NCBI GenBank assembly: GCA_964630785.1
Contig: CAZVZG010000018.1
Coordinates: 1-64,000 of the forward strand
From: JADLCX01 sp964630785
Lineage (GTDB): Bacteria > Planctomycetota > Phycisphaerae > Phycisphaerales > UBA1924
DNA: 64,000 nucleotides
Direction of reading: 5' to 3'
A program made the translations under genes and the position numbers. The notes below the pieces were generated by a model that did no database searches, was not told the DNA's origin, and saw only the letters and a program-made list of their open reading frames with translations. Below are positions 1-8,228 of the stretch, one piece after another. Positions within the stretch are counted from its first letter, which is position 1, and each line of letters starts with the position of its first letter.

Positions 1-50
<50 letters not shown>

Positions 51-452
51 AAGGGCAGCTTGCGCGAACTGGTTCGGCTCATCCGCGACCGTCTGGTGCC
101 TCCGGCCTTGTTGATGGATCAACGGGCGTGGAGGTTCTGGGCGTGAGGCCACTGCCCATCCGATCGGAGGCCGCGTGAGGATCACTCTTTGAGAATGAGG
201 GCCGGATGGAGGGCGAAGTTCCGATACACGCCCGTCTCGGCAGGGAGGGGGGGAGGGGGAGGACGGGAGAAGATCGGACCCCTGACCTTGCCGGGCTCGG
301 CACCTAGACTTTCAGCCCCGTTCCGGGGCATACGGCCCCCCACTTTCCACGCGTCTCCCCCCTCCGCCACCCTCCCGCCGGTTCACCCGCAACGGCCGCG
401 GGAGCCGACCCCGCCGATTTCTCAGGAGCGCCCAAACGCGGCGAGCCCAGCC

Positions 453-1427
453 ATGGACACGAAGCAGCCAAACAAGATCGGACCCATCCGCTCGGGCGCG
501 GGCCTCGAAGAGGGCCGGTACAACACCGAGTTCATCGACCTGCTCAAGAAGTACTCGACGCCGATGCTGCTGTGCATCGCGGTGATCGCCGGCGGGTACT
601 TCCTCTACAACTACCGGAGCCGTCAGCGCGAACTCTCGACCGACGGTGCGTGGGCGCAGTTCGACGCCGCGGAGAAGAGCGGCAGCCCCGCCTCGCTCCT
701 GCGCATCGCCGACGAGAACGAGGGCACGGCGATCGAGCACTTGGCCCGGCTGAAGGTGGCCGATGTCCACCTGGACGCGAGCCGCACGGGCGTGCCGATC
801 GGCGTCACTCTGGAGGCGAGCGGCGAACTGCCCAAGGACACCAAGGCCCTGACCGAGGAGCAGCAGGCTTCCGAACTCGCCAGCGCCCAGGGCCTGTACA
901 AGCAGGTCTTCGACGAGGTGGCGGACAAGCCGGAGATGACGCCGTTCGCGCTCAGCGCCTTGAGCGGGCTCGCGGCCGTGGCCGAGTCCAAGGGCGAACT
1001 GGACGCGGCCAAGGGCTTCTATCAGCAGATCATCGATCGCGCCACCGCCGCGGGGCTCGACGCTTCGGCCAAGCGTGCCGAGGAGCGAAAGAACTCGGTC
1101 GATAAACTGAAGATCGAGCCCAAGCTCTACGCGCAGGCGGCGTTGCCGGCATCGGCGGCCTCGCTCCAGCCCTTCACGTCGGGCATGAGCGACATCAAAG
1201 TGAAGACCAGCAGCGGCGAGACGCTCACGGTGGGTCCGGACGGCCAGCTCAAGAAGCTCGACGGCACGCCGGTGGAAACGCCCGCGGCCCCGGGAGCCAC
1301 CCCGGGCACGCCCGCGCCCGCCGACGGCGCCACGCCCAAGCCGCCCGAGACCAAGCCCGGCGACGCCAAGCCCGAGGCCGGCAAGCCGACGCAGCCCGCC
1401 ACGCCGCCGGCCGACCAGCCCAAGTGA
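453..1427 (+). CDS. Membrane-anchored TPR-like protein with Pro/Ala/Lys-rich tail
   Basis: 324 residues. A short cytoplasmic N-terminus is followed by one hydrophobic segment at about residues 37-53, then a helical region of roughly 150 residues rich in Ala, Leu and Glu that resembles the TPR-like domain of YfgM-type proteins. A low-complexity Pro/Ala/Lys/Gly tail makes up about the last 60 residues. The reading frame is open upstream to 189, but residues before Met-453 are Pro/Arg-rich and uninformative, so I start at the ATG at 453 just before the anchor. A likely role is an inner-membrane helper that faces the periplasm; this is inferred only from topology and fold type. The downstream pseudouridine synthase follows after 61 bp on the same strand. 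Confidence 0.65.
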   Translation: MDTKQPNKIGPIRSGAGLEEGRYNTEFIDLLKKYSTPMLLCIAVIAGGYFLYNYRSRQRELSTDGAWAQFDAAEKSGSPASLLRIADENEGTAIEHLARLKVADVHLDASRTGVPIGVTLEASGELPKDTKALTEEQQASELASAQGLYKQVFDEVADKPEMTPFALSALSGLAAVAESKGELDAAKGFYQQIIDRATAAGLDASAKRAEERKNSVDKLKIEPKLYAQAALPASAASLQPFTSGMSDIKVKTSSGETLTVGPDGQLKKLDGTPVETPAAPGATPGTPAPADGATPKPPETKPGDAKPEAGKPTQPATPPADQPK

Positions 1428-1488
1428 CCAACCACGACGCGCCCTGTCGGTTGGGGGAGAGCGGAGCCATGCCCCGTCCGGTGCGCGC

Positions 1489-2853
1489 GTGAGCGAGCCG
1501 AATACACCATCGGATCGCCCGCAAGGGCCGCCGCCCGCGTCGCACGCGGGTCGGAAGGCCTCTCGCAGCGGCGCGGACACGTCACGGTCATCCGATGTTG
1601 TGCGGCACGGCGGGAAAGTCGATCCCGACGCGCTGCTTCGCCGGGTCAACGCCGCGGAAGCGGTGCCGTTAGATGAGGACGACGGCTCGCCGCTGTCGCT
1701 GCTCGCGGGCGACGGGAGTGTGGAGGATCGGGTCTCGCCCGCGCCCGGCGCCGACGACGACGCCCCCAACCGCGTGGTGTTCGTGCTGCAGCGTGACCTT
1801 CAGAAGCGGCTGGACAAGTACCTGACCGACCGCATCCCCTTCATGAGCCGCACGCAGTTGCAGCGGCTGATCGACGAGGGCGGCGTGACGGTCAACGGGC
1901 GCGCGCCCAAGGCGTCGACCCGGCTGCGGATTGACGACCGGATCGAGGTGTTCATCCCGCCCCCGCCGCCGAGCGGCGTGCAGCCGGAGGACATCCCGCT
2001 GGACGTGATGTTTGAGGACGGGCACATCATCGTGCTGAACAAGCGCCCGGACATCATCGTGCACCCGGCCCGCTCGCACAACAAGGGCACGCTGATCAAC
2101 GCGCTGGCGTACCACTTCAAGCACCGCAGCGGCGCAGGGGGATCACTTTCGACCGTCGGCGAGGAGTTCGCCCGCCCCGGCGTGGTGCACCGGCTCGATC
2201 GTCACACCTCGGGCCTGATCGTTTTCGCCAAGGATGACACCTCGCACTGGCGGCTGGCCCGCCAGTTCGAGTCCCGCACCGTGGACAAGCGGTATCTGGC
2301 CCTGGTGCACGGGCTGGTCGAGCCCGCAGTGGAGGTGATCGACAAGCCGATCGGCCCGCACCCCTCGCGCGAGAAGGGCTACCGCGAGAAGTACGTGGTA
2401 CGTCACGACGTGCTGGGCAAGCCGTCGGTGACGATCTGCCGCGTGCGCGCGCACTTCAATGGACCCAGCGCGGACCGGCGGTACTCGTTCGTCGAACTTG
2501 AGCTCAAGACCGGGCGGACGCACCAGATCCGCGTGCACATGTCGCACGGCGGCTACCCGATCGTCGGCGACGACATGTACGGTGGGTCCCCGCTGCCCGC
2601 GGTAGAGGTCCTGTCCGGTCTGACCGAACCCGCGGGGGCGAACGACCGCCCGCCCATCATCGCCCGGCAGGCCCTGCACGCGGCCACGCTCCGCTTCCGC
2701 CACCCCGTGAGCGACGCGCCGATGTCGTTCCTGGCGCCGCTGCCCGCCGACATGATGGCCGGTCTGGCGGCGCTGCTGTCGATGGACCCATCGGCCCGTC
2801 GGCTCGACCCGCCGGGGGCGACGGTGGACGTTGCGGGCCTTCCGCCGGGCTAA
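1489..2853 (+). CDS. rluD: RluD-type 23S rRNA pseudouridine synthase
   Basis: 454 residues with a GTG start. An acidic, low-complexity extension of about 95 residues precedes an S4 RNA-binding domain (about 103-157, containing RTQLQRLIDEGGVTVNG) and an RluA/RluD catalytic domain. The catalytic motif HRLDRHTSG is at residues 234-242 with the catalytic Asp at 237, and the RTHQIRVH segment follows near residue 345. Enzymes of this family convert uridines of large-subunit rRNA to pseudouridine. S4 plus catalytic core fits RluD better than RluA, but the exact target cannot be read from sequence. The N-terminal extension is unusual for the family and may mean the true start lies further in, although no better start is obvious. 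Confidence 0.88.
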   Translation: MSEPNTPSDRPQGPPPASHAGRKASRSGADTSRSSDVVRHGGKVDPDALLRRVNAAEAVPLDEDDGSPLSLLAGDGSVEDRVSPAPGADDDAPNRVVFVLQRDLQKRLDKYLTDRIPFMSRTQLQRLIDEGGVTVNGRAPKASTRLRIDDRIEVFIPPPPPSGVQPEDIPLDVMFEDGHIIVLNKRPDIIVHPARSHNKGTLINALAYHFKHRSGAGGSLSTVGEEFARPGVVHRLDRHTSGLIVFAKDDTSHWRLARQFESRTVDKRYLALVHGLVEPAVEVIDKPIGPHPSREKGYREKYVVRHDVLGKPSVTICRVRAHFNGPSADRRYSFVELELKTGRTHQIRVHMSHGGYPIVGDDMYGGSPLPAVEVLSGLTEPAGANDRPPIIARQALHAATLRFRHPVSDAPMSFLAPLPADMMAGLAALLSMDPSARRLDPPGATVDVAGLPPG

Positions 2854-2928
2854 CCTCTCGGATCGATTTCCCCGCTTCTCCGGGCCGAGCCGTGCGGGCC
2901 CTCGCCTCTACTCCGGGAGTACCCCACC

Positions 2929-4272
2929 ATGAACACGCTCGCTCTGCCCCTCCGCCGCACGCCCGCTGCCCGCCTAGCCCTCGCCCTCGCCGGCGGCCTG
3001 CTGATTCTGGCCATCGGCGGTTGCAAGTCCGGGGGGGGGGGAGGGCGCGCCTCGACGGGCCCGGCCCAACCTGGGGATGTCTCGGGGTCCATTCTCTTGG
3101 CGCTGGGCGATGCCGACCTCCCCGCCGACGCGCCGGCCCAGTCGCTGCTTGCCGATCGCGGCCCCAACGCCCGCGACACGCTCACGATCGTTTCGCTGCC
3201 CATCCGCGAGCCCGTCACGCCCTCGACCCAGATCGACGTGTCCAACTCCGCGATCGGGTCGCCGGCGTGCATGGCAATCTCGCCCGACCGGCGTTTCGCG
3301 TACGTGCTCGAATCGCGCGGGCCCGGAGGCGACGGTTCGGCCCGGCCCGTCTCGTCGCTACCGATGGGCGAAAGCCTGACCACCATCGACATCTCCACGC
3401 CCATGTCGCCCGCGAGCCGCGGCACGACCTTTGTCGGCTCCGACCCGCAGGCGGTGGCCGTTAGTCCGGCCGGCGACTTGCTCGCGATCGTAACCTCCAA
3501 CCCGCGCAACCAGTTGGTCATGGTGTCGCTCAGCAACGGGCTGCCCGGCTCGCCGGCCTCGTGGCCGCTGATCGGCTTGGACGACGACGCGGCCTCGGCG
3601 TCGTGCGTCGCGTGGCATCCCAGCGGACGGGCGCTGGCGGTCACGCTCCCCGGCCGCGATGAGGTGGTTTTCTACGCGTTCTCGCGCGACGCCGATGGTT
3701 CGCTGGCGATCGCCTCGTGGGGCGCGCCCGTGCATGTGGGCCACACGCCGATCTACGGCGCCTTTACGCCCGACGGACGCCTGTTCGTGACCGTCGACGC
3801 CAACCGCCCCTCGGACGGCGTGTCGTCTCCCGCGGGCGCGGGCGGGCTGAGCGTGGTCCGCGTCTCAGACAACCTGGATAACGCCTCGGCTTCGCACACG
3901 CTGGTGGGGTCGGTGACGACGGCCGTCGGCCCCGTCGGGGCGGCGATCAGCCCGGACGGCTCACTGGTCGCCTGTGCCAACGCCCAGGCAAGCTCTGGAC
4001 CGGGCGGGTCGGTCTCGCTGTTCTGGATGGGGCCCAACGGTGACCTGGTGCCGCGGGGCGAGTTCCCGATCGGCGCGGTGCCCGCGGGCGTCAGTTTCGA
4101 CCCCGCGGGGCGGTTCGTGCTGGTGTCGCAATACCGCTCGCTCGACCCCGCGGCCGCGGACGGCGAGGTGTCGTTCTGGAAGATCGCCGGCGGGAGTTCG
4201 CCGACGCTTGTGCAGCAGGACTTCTTCCTGGGCATCGGGTCCGGTCCGCACGGCGTGCTGATTGTCCGGTGA
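2929..4272 (+). CDS. Beta-propeller lipoprotein (lactonase/YncE-like)
   Basis: 447 residues. The N-terminus has an Arg-rich n-region, a hydrophobic core and a lipobox ending at Cys-32, so it should be a lipoprotein. The rest consists of repeated blades with SPDRRFAYVLESRG-like, AISPDGSLVACA-like and SFDPAGRFVLVSQ-like strands, as in seven-bladed YncE or 6-phosphogluconolactonase-like propellers. No enzymatic residue can be assigned, so binding or scaffolding outside the cytoplasm is as likely as catalysis. Directly after the lipid-anchor Cys the DNA has an 11-nt G run (3031-3041) that encodes part of a Gly linker and could slip. The start ATG follows a GGGAG at 2914-2918. Confidence 0.75.
   Translation: MNTLALPLRRTPAARLALALAGGLLILAIGGCKSGGGGGRASTGPAQPGDVSGSILLALGDADLPADAPAQSLLADRGPNARDTLTIVSLPIREPVTPSTQIDVSNSAIGSPACMAISPDRRFAYVLESRGPGGDGSARPVSSLPMGESLTTIDISTPMSPASRGTTFVGSDPQAVAVSPAGDLLAIVTSNPRNQLVMVSLSNGLPGSPASWPLIGLDDDAASASCVAWHPSGRALAVTLPGRDEVVFYAFSRDADGSLAIASWGAPVHVGHTPIYGAFTPDGRLFVTVDANRPSDGVSSPAGAGGLSVVRVSDNLDNASASHTLVGSVTTAVGPVGAAISPDGSLVACANAQASSGPGGSVSLFWMGPNGDLVPRGEFPIGAVPAGVSFDPAGRFVLVSQYRSLDPAAADGEVSFWKIAGGSSPTLVQQDFFLGIGSGPHGVLIVR
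3031..3041 (+). repeat. 11-nt poly-G tract inside a lipoprotein gene
   Basis: Eleven consecutive G bases lie in codons just after the lipobox Cys of the gene at 2929. A one-base change here would truncate the protein after the lipid anchor. It may be a slippage-prone switch or merely a difficult sequencing spot. Confidence 0.6.
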
Positions 4273-4425
4273 GCGGGCGCACCGTGGACCCGGAGCCTGA
4301 CTCAAAACCGGTTCAACGATCCACCGCGGAGCCGCTGAGTGCGCGCAGTCGATGCATCGGGCACAAGCCGTGAGTTCTCGACTCCCGTTCCGTGCCTGCG
4401 AATCGGGTGAGGCCGTGGACAGTCT

Positions 4426-5007
4426 CTACTTCTTCGGCGGCTTGGGGTCGTCGTCGTCGTCGGGCAGCTCGATGTCGAAATCGCTCTCGCTGAGGTCCTT
4501 GATCAGGCTCTCAAAGTCGTCGTCGCCCGCGCCGGGCTTGGCGGGCTTGGGCGACGATCCTTGGCCCGCGGCGGGCATCGCGCCCGACTTGGGCGGCGCG
4601 GCCTGACCCGACCATGTCGGCACGCCGTCGAGCATCGACGGCGCCCCGCCGCCGACCGCGACCGCGCCGCTGGAGAACGCCGTCCCCGGATCGACGTCCC
4701 TCGGGTGTCCGTCGATCTTCACCACGAACACCACCGGTCCCACCGAGAGCAGGTCGCCCGGGATCAACTCCCGTTCCTTCACGCGCTCCCGGTTGACGTA
4801 CGTGCCGTTGCTCGACTTGAGGTCGCGGATGACCAGCTCCTCGTCGTCGTTCTCCGCCAGTTCACAGTGCTGGCGCGAGACGCTGTCCACCGGGACGCGG
4901 AGTTTGCACTCCGACGAGCGGCCGATGACCAGCGGCAGCCGCGCCACGGGGAACTCCTTGGCGGCCCCGTCCGACGACACCATGAGCAACGAGACTTTCA
5001 CAAGCAC
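4426..5007 (-). CDS. FHA-domain protein with acidic tail
   Basis: 193 residues. A forkhead-associated domain occupies about residues 5-97 with all the hallmark positions: GRSSECKLRVP (Gly-29, Arg-30, Ser-31), SRQHCEL (Ser-44, Arg-45, His-47) and SSNGTYVN (Ser-66, Asn-67, Gly-68). These are the residues that hold phosphothreonine, so the protein should bind a Thr-phosphorylated partner. The rest is a Gly/Pro/Ala linker and a very acidic C-terminus (five Asp in a row) ending in Lys residues. No kinase or phosphatase gene is adjacent. It is transcribed away from hemW; the 110 bp between them must hold both promoters. Confidence 0.85.
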   Translation of the reverse strand: MLVKVSLLMVSSDGAAKEFPVARLPLVIGRSSECKLRVPVDSVSRQHCELAENDDEELVIRDLKSSNGTYVNRERVKERELIPGDLLSVGPVVFVVKIDGHPRDVDPGTAFSSGAVAVGGGAPSMLDGVPTWSGQAAPPKSGAMPAAGQGSSPKPAKPGAGDDDFESLIKDLSESDFDIELPDDDDDPKPPKK

Positions 5008-5117
5008 CTATCCTTCCTGAGCCCTCGATTCGCGCTCCGTCGCCGGCGGACCCGGCCCGACCGTTTCCCGGATTGTTCGCCGCCCACCCCCTCCCCGCCC
5101 CCCACCACCCGGTTTCC

Positions 5118-6425
5118 ATGGAACTCCCGCAACATATCGGGAATCGGCCCGCGCGGCAACGCGGACCGCACCATGCCGGGGCGGCGCTGGCCGATGCCGG
5201 GGGTCGCCCGCCTATCCGTTCGCTCTACATCCACACGCCCTTCTGCGTTCACAAATGCCACTACTGCGATTTTTATTCATTTGTGGATACGCGCGACCGG
5301 CAGGGGGCGTTCGTTGAACGCCTCATTGATGAACTGCGGGCGATCGCGCCTTTCGCCGCGGACGCGCCCCTGAAGACCGTGTTCGTCGGCGGGGGAACGC
5401 CGAGCCTGCTGCGGGTCGATCTGTGGTCGCGGCTGATCGGCGCCCTGAACAGCCTGTTCGACCTTTCACTGATCCGGTCCGGCGGACACGCCGATGGGCA
5501 CGGGCTCGCCGAGTTCACCGTCGAGTGCAATCCCGAATCCACGACCGCCGACCTGCTCGGCGTGATGCGCGCGGGCGGTGTCAACCGCGTGAGCATCGGC
5601 GCGCAGTCCTTTGACCCGCGGCACCTCAAGACGCTCGAGAGGTGGCACGACCCGGAGAACGTGGACCGCGCCGTGAACCTCGCGCGGGGCGCGGGCATCG
5701 CGCGGCAGTCGGTCGACCTCATCTTCGCGATCCCCGGGCAGACGCTCGATGATTGGGCCCGCGACCTCGATCGCGCGCTGGCGCTGGAGACAACGCACCT
5801 GTCCTGCTACAACCTGACGTACGAGCCGAACACCGCCATGACGAAGCGGATGCGCATGGGCGAGTTCGAGCCCGCCGACGACGACACCGAGGCGGACATG
5901 TACGAACTCACGCTCCGCACACTCGGCGAGCGCGGGCTGCACCGCTATGAGATCAGCAACTTCGCGGCCCCGGGCCACGAGTCGCGCCACAACCTCGCGT
6001 ACTGGTTGCAGGACCAGTGGCTCGCGGCCGGGCCGAGCGCCTCGGGCCACGCCTGGGGCGGCGCGGACATGCGGGCCGGCAGCCATCGGTGGAAGAACGT
6101 GCCGCGGCTGGGCGACTACCTCGAATCAGCGGATGGGTTCGCTCCAGTGGTCGATCACGAGCCTCCCGAGCCGCGCCGGCTCGTGCGCGAGCGGATCATG
6201 ATGGGCCTGCGGCTGTCGCGCGGCGTGGATGCGCGTTCGCTGCTCGCCGACGCGGACGAGGCCGCGCCAGGCTCGGGCGATTGCTTGCGAGACGCGGCGT
6301 CGCGCCTGCGCGATCGCGGCCTGATGCTCGTCGGGGGCGATCACGAGCGGTGGACACTGAGCGACGCGGGGATGCTCCGGGCCGACGGGCTGGCCGCGGA
6401 GCTCATGCGGGCGGTGTCGGGGTAA
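5118..6425 (+). CDS. hemW: Radical SAM heme chaperone HemW (coproporphyrinogen oxidase-like)
   Basis: 435 residues from the ATG at 5118; the frame is open to another ATG at 5073 but that extension carries no family features. The radical SAM motif CxxxCxxC is at Cys-43, Cys-47 and Cys-50 in the segment YIHTPFCVHKCHYCDFYSF, followed by VFVGGGTPSLL and TVECNPES, as expected for HemW. The C-terminal half has the HemW/HemN winged-helix-like region with RRLVRERIMMGLRLSRGV. HemW-type proteins insert heme into target proteins and are often annotated as oxygen-independent coproporphyrinogen oxidases. The alignment favours HemW over HemN, since the N-terminal region of HemN is absent. Confidence 0.85.
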   Translation: MELPQHIGNRPARQRGPHHAGAALADAGGRPPIRSLYIHTPFCVHKCHYCDFYSFVDTRDRQGAFVERLIDELRAIAPFAADAPLKTVFVGGGTPSLLRVDLWSRLIGALNSLFDLSLIRSGGHADGHGLAEFTVECNPESTTADLLGVMRAGGVNRVSIGAQSFDPRHLKTLERWHDPENVDRAVNLARGAGIARQSVDLIFAIPGQTLDDWARDLDRALALETTHLSCYNLTYEPNTAMTKRMRMGEFEPADDDTEADMYELTLRTLGERGLHRYEISNFAAPGHESRHNLAYWLQDQWLAAGPSASGHAWGGADMRAGSHRWKNVPRLGDYLESADGFAPVVDHEPPEPRRLVRERIMMGLRLSRGVDARSLLADADEAAPGSGDCLRDAASRLRDRGLMLVGGDHERWTLSDAGMLRADGLAAELMRAVSG

Positions 6426-6436
6426 TCGGGCCGGCC

Positions 6437-7243
6437 TCAGGCTTCGTTGTCGTTGTCGGCGTCTGGCTCGCCGGATTGATCGCTTTCGTTTTGGGTGGGG
6501 CCGGCCGCGGCGCGCGGTTTCAGACGCAGGTCCCGCAACATGCGCCGCATGTCCCGCGGCCAGTCGGTCTGGACGTCGAGCTTCTCGCCCGTGCGCGGCT
6601 GAGTGAACACGAGTCTGTGGGCGTGGAGCATCAGGCGCGGCGCGGCCGCGCGGGCGCGCTTGGGGCCGTAGAAGGCGTCGCCGAGGATCGGGCAACCGAT
6701 GGCCTCGAGGTGCACGCGCACCTGGTGCAGGCGCCCGGTCACGGGCCGGGCCTCGATCAGGCATCCCATGGGCGATTGATCGATCACGCGGTAGGCGGTG
6801 ACGGCCGGCTTGCCGGCGCGGGTGACGTGGGCCAGTTTCTGCCGGTTGGTGTTCTCCTGACCGCCCTGGGTCTCGGCGAGGGCGAGCTTGATGACGCCGC
6901 GAGGATCGCGCGGGGCGCCCGCGCAGATCGCCCAGTAGAACTTCCTCACCGCTCGGGCGTGAAACTGCTCGCGCAGCCCGTCGTAGGCCGCGGGGCGAAG
7001 CGCGACGATCAGCAGCCCGGAAGTATCGCGGTCGAGCCGGTGCAGCAGGCCGAAGTCGCGCGTCCTGCCCATGTTCTGGAGCGCGTTGCCGAAGCGGGCG
7101 AAGAGGCCGTTCATCAGCGTGTCGGACTGGTGGCCCTTGCCGGGCTGGGTGGGCACTCGCGCGGGTTTCTCGACCACGAGCACGTCGTCGTCGGCGTGCG
7201 CCACGCCGAAGGTGATCCGTTCGTTGGGCTCGATGGAGAGCAT
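6437..7243 (-). CDS. RluA-family pseudouridine synthase without S4 domain
   Basis: 268 residues. The catalytic motif HRLDRDTSG is at about residues 68-76 with the catalytic Asp at 71, and the RLHQVRVHL strand is near residue 178. Unlike the enzyme at 1489 there is no S4 domain, which is the layout of RluA, RluC-short or TruC-like members, so it probably modifies a different uridine in rRNA or tRNA. The C-terminus is a hydrophilic tail rich in Asp and Asn. The gene lies 19 bp downstream of pgl on the same strand and is probably cotranscribed. It converges on hemW with only an 11-bp gap. Confidence 0.83.
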   Translation of the reverse strand: MLSIEPNERITFGVAHADDDVLVVEKPARVPTQPGKGHQSDTLMNGLFARFGNALQNMGRTRDFGLLHRLDRDTSGLLIVALRPAAYDGLREQFHARAVRKFYWAICAGAPRDPRGVIKLALAETQGGQENTNRQKLAHVTRAGKPAVTAYRVIDQSPMGCLIEARPVTGRLHQVRVHLEAIGCPILGDAFYGPKRARAAAPRLMLHAHRLVFTQPRTGEKLDVQTDWPRDMRRMLRDLRLKPRAAAGPTQNESDQSGEPDADNDNEA

Positions 7244-7262
7244 GAGGGGTGGAGTCTCGCGC

Positions 7263-8129
7263 TCAGGCGACGGGACCCGCCCGCGGCGCGGCGGCCGGCA
7301 CGCCGCCCGGGGCCTCCGGGCAGGCGTCGTGGTCCATGTACCAACGCATCACGCCCGAGACGGGGCGCACGCCGAGGATCGGCAGGCGCGCGGTTCGCTC
7401 GGCGGAGTCGCCGCCCGACTCGGACGCGGCGGCCGCGACGCGCGCGATCGTCGCCCGCTTGCCCTTGCCCGTCACCAGCACGCCGACGAACCGGGACGTG
7501 TTGATGAGGTCGAAAGTCATGGTGACACGGTCGGGCGGCGTGACCGTCGGCCCGGCGTTGATCTTCACCAGGCGCGGCGGCCGCTCGCCCGACGCCAGCG
7601 CGGGCGAGTGCGGGAAGAGCGAGGCCGTGTGCCCGTCGGAGCCCATGCCCAGAAGCACGTAGTCGAGCCGCTCGTGACCCGGCTCTCGCTTGCCCAGGCA
7701 GCGGCGCAGTTCGAGCTCGTAGGCCGTGTCCGCGTTGTCGGCCATGGCAAGGATCGGGTGGATGTGGCCCGCGGGCATTCCGGAGTGATCGCCGAGGATC
7801 TCGTTTATGGCGCGGAAGTTGGACCGCTCGTCGTCGAAGGGGACGCGCCGCTCGTCCACGATCCACAGGTGCGTGGCCTCCCAGGGGAAGCTCCGCAGGG
7901 CAGGGTCGATCATCAGCCGCTCGTAGAGCGGGATGGGCGTCGACCCGCCAGAGAGCGCCAGATGAAAGGTCCCGAACTGCCGGACACAGTTCTGGGCGTG
8001 CAGCATCATTTCCGCGGCCGCGGCGTCGATGGCCTCGTCCGCGGTGGTCCGGAGGATCACCACGCCCGGCAGGCGCGGGGCGGACGGGATCGGTTCGAGT
8101 TGATAGGGGTCGGGGTGCGACGCGGGCAT
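7263..8129 (-). CDS. pgl: 6-phosphogluconolactonase
   Basis: 288 residues, the usual size for the NagB/RpiA-fold lactonase. Visible motifs are LALSGGSTP (residues 58-65, sugar phosphate loop), DERRVP (92-97) and GMGSDGHTASLFP (161-173), all characteristic of Pgl. It hydrolyses 6-phosphogluconolactone in the oxidative pentose phosphate pathway, the step after glucose-6-phosphate dehydrogenase. zwf is on the same strand but 13.8 kb upstream, separated by the five dockerin-protein genes. A terminator between this gene and the last of those (8158-8194) means pgl must have its own promoter within about 30 bp, or depend on readthrough. Confidence 0.93.
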   Translation of the reverse strand: MPASHPDPYQLEPIPSAPRLPGVVILRTTADEAIDAAAAEMMLHAQNCVRQFGTFHLALSGGSTPIPLYERLMIDPALRSFPWEATHLWIVDERRVPFDDERSNFRAINEILGDHSGMPAGHIHPILAMADNADTAYELELRRCLGKREPGHERLDYVLLGMGSDGHTASLFPHSPALASGERPPRLVKINAGPTVTPPDRVTMTFDLINTSRFVGVLVTGKGKRATIARVAAAASESGGDSAERTARLPILGVRPVSGVMRWYMDHDACPEAPGGVPAAAPRAGPVA

Positions 8130-8157
8130 GATCGGGGTATCAAAGCCGGTGAAACGG

Positions 8158-8194
8158 GAAAAGAAAAGCGGCGGGCCCGGGTGGACCCGCCGCT
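8158..8194 (-). terminator. Rho-independent terminator of the dockerin gene at 8229
   Basis: On the minus strand a 12-bp stem (8183-8194 pairing with 8167-8178, one G-U pair, 4-nt loop) is followed by a T-rich tract (complement of 8158-8167). It sits 34 bp after the stop codon of the upstream gene, exactly where an intrinsic terminator is expected. Confidence 0.85.
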
Positions 8195-8228
8195 GGGGTT
8201 GACTGGAGGCTGCCGCGTCAGGACGCGA

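Noticed and set aside
6017..7504. 495-codon plus-strand frame across hemW and the RluA-family gene
   Set aside because: It runs in the wrong frame of hemW and antisense to the pseudouridine synthase, and its product is an Arg/Ala-rich shadow.
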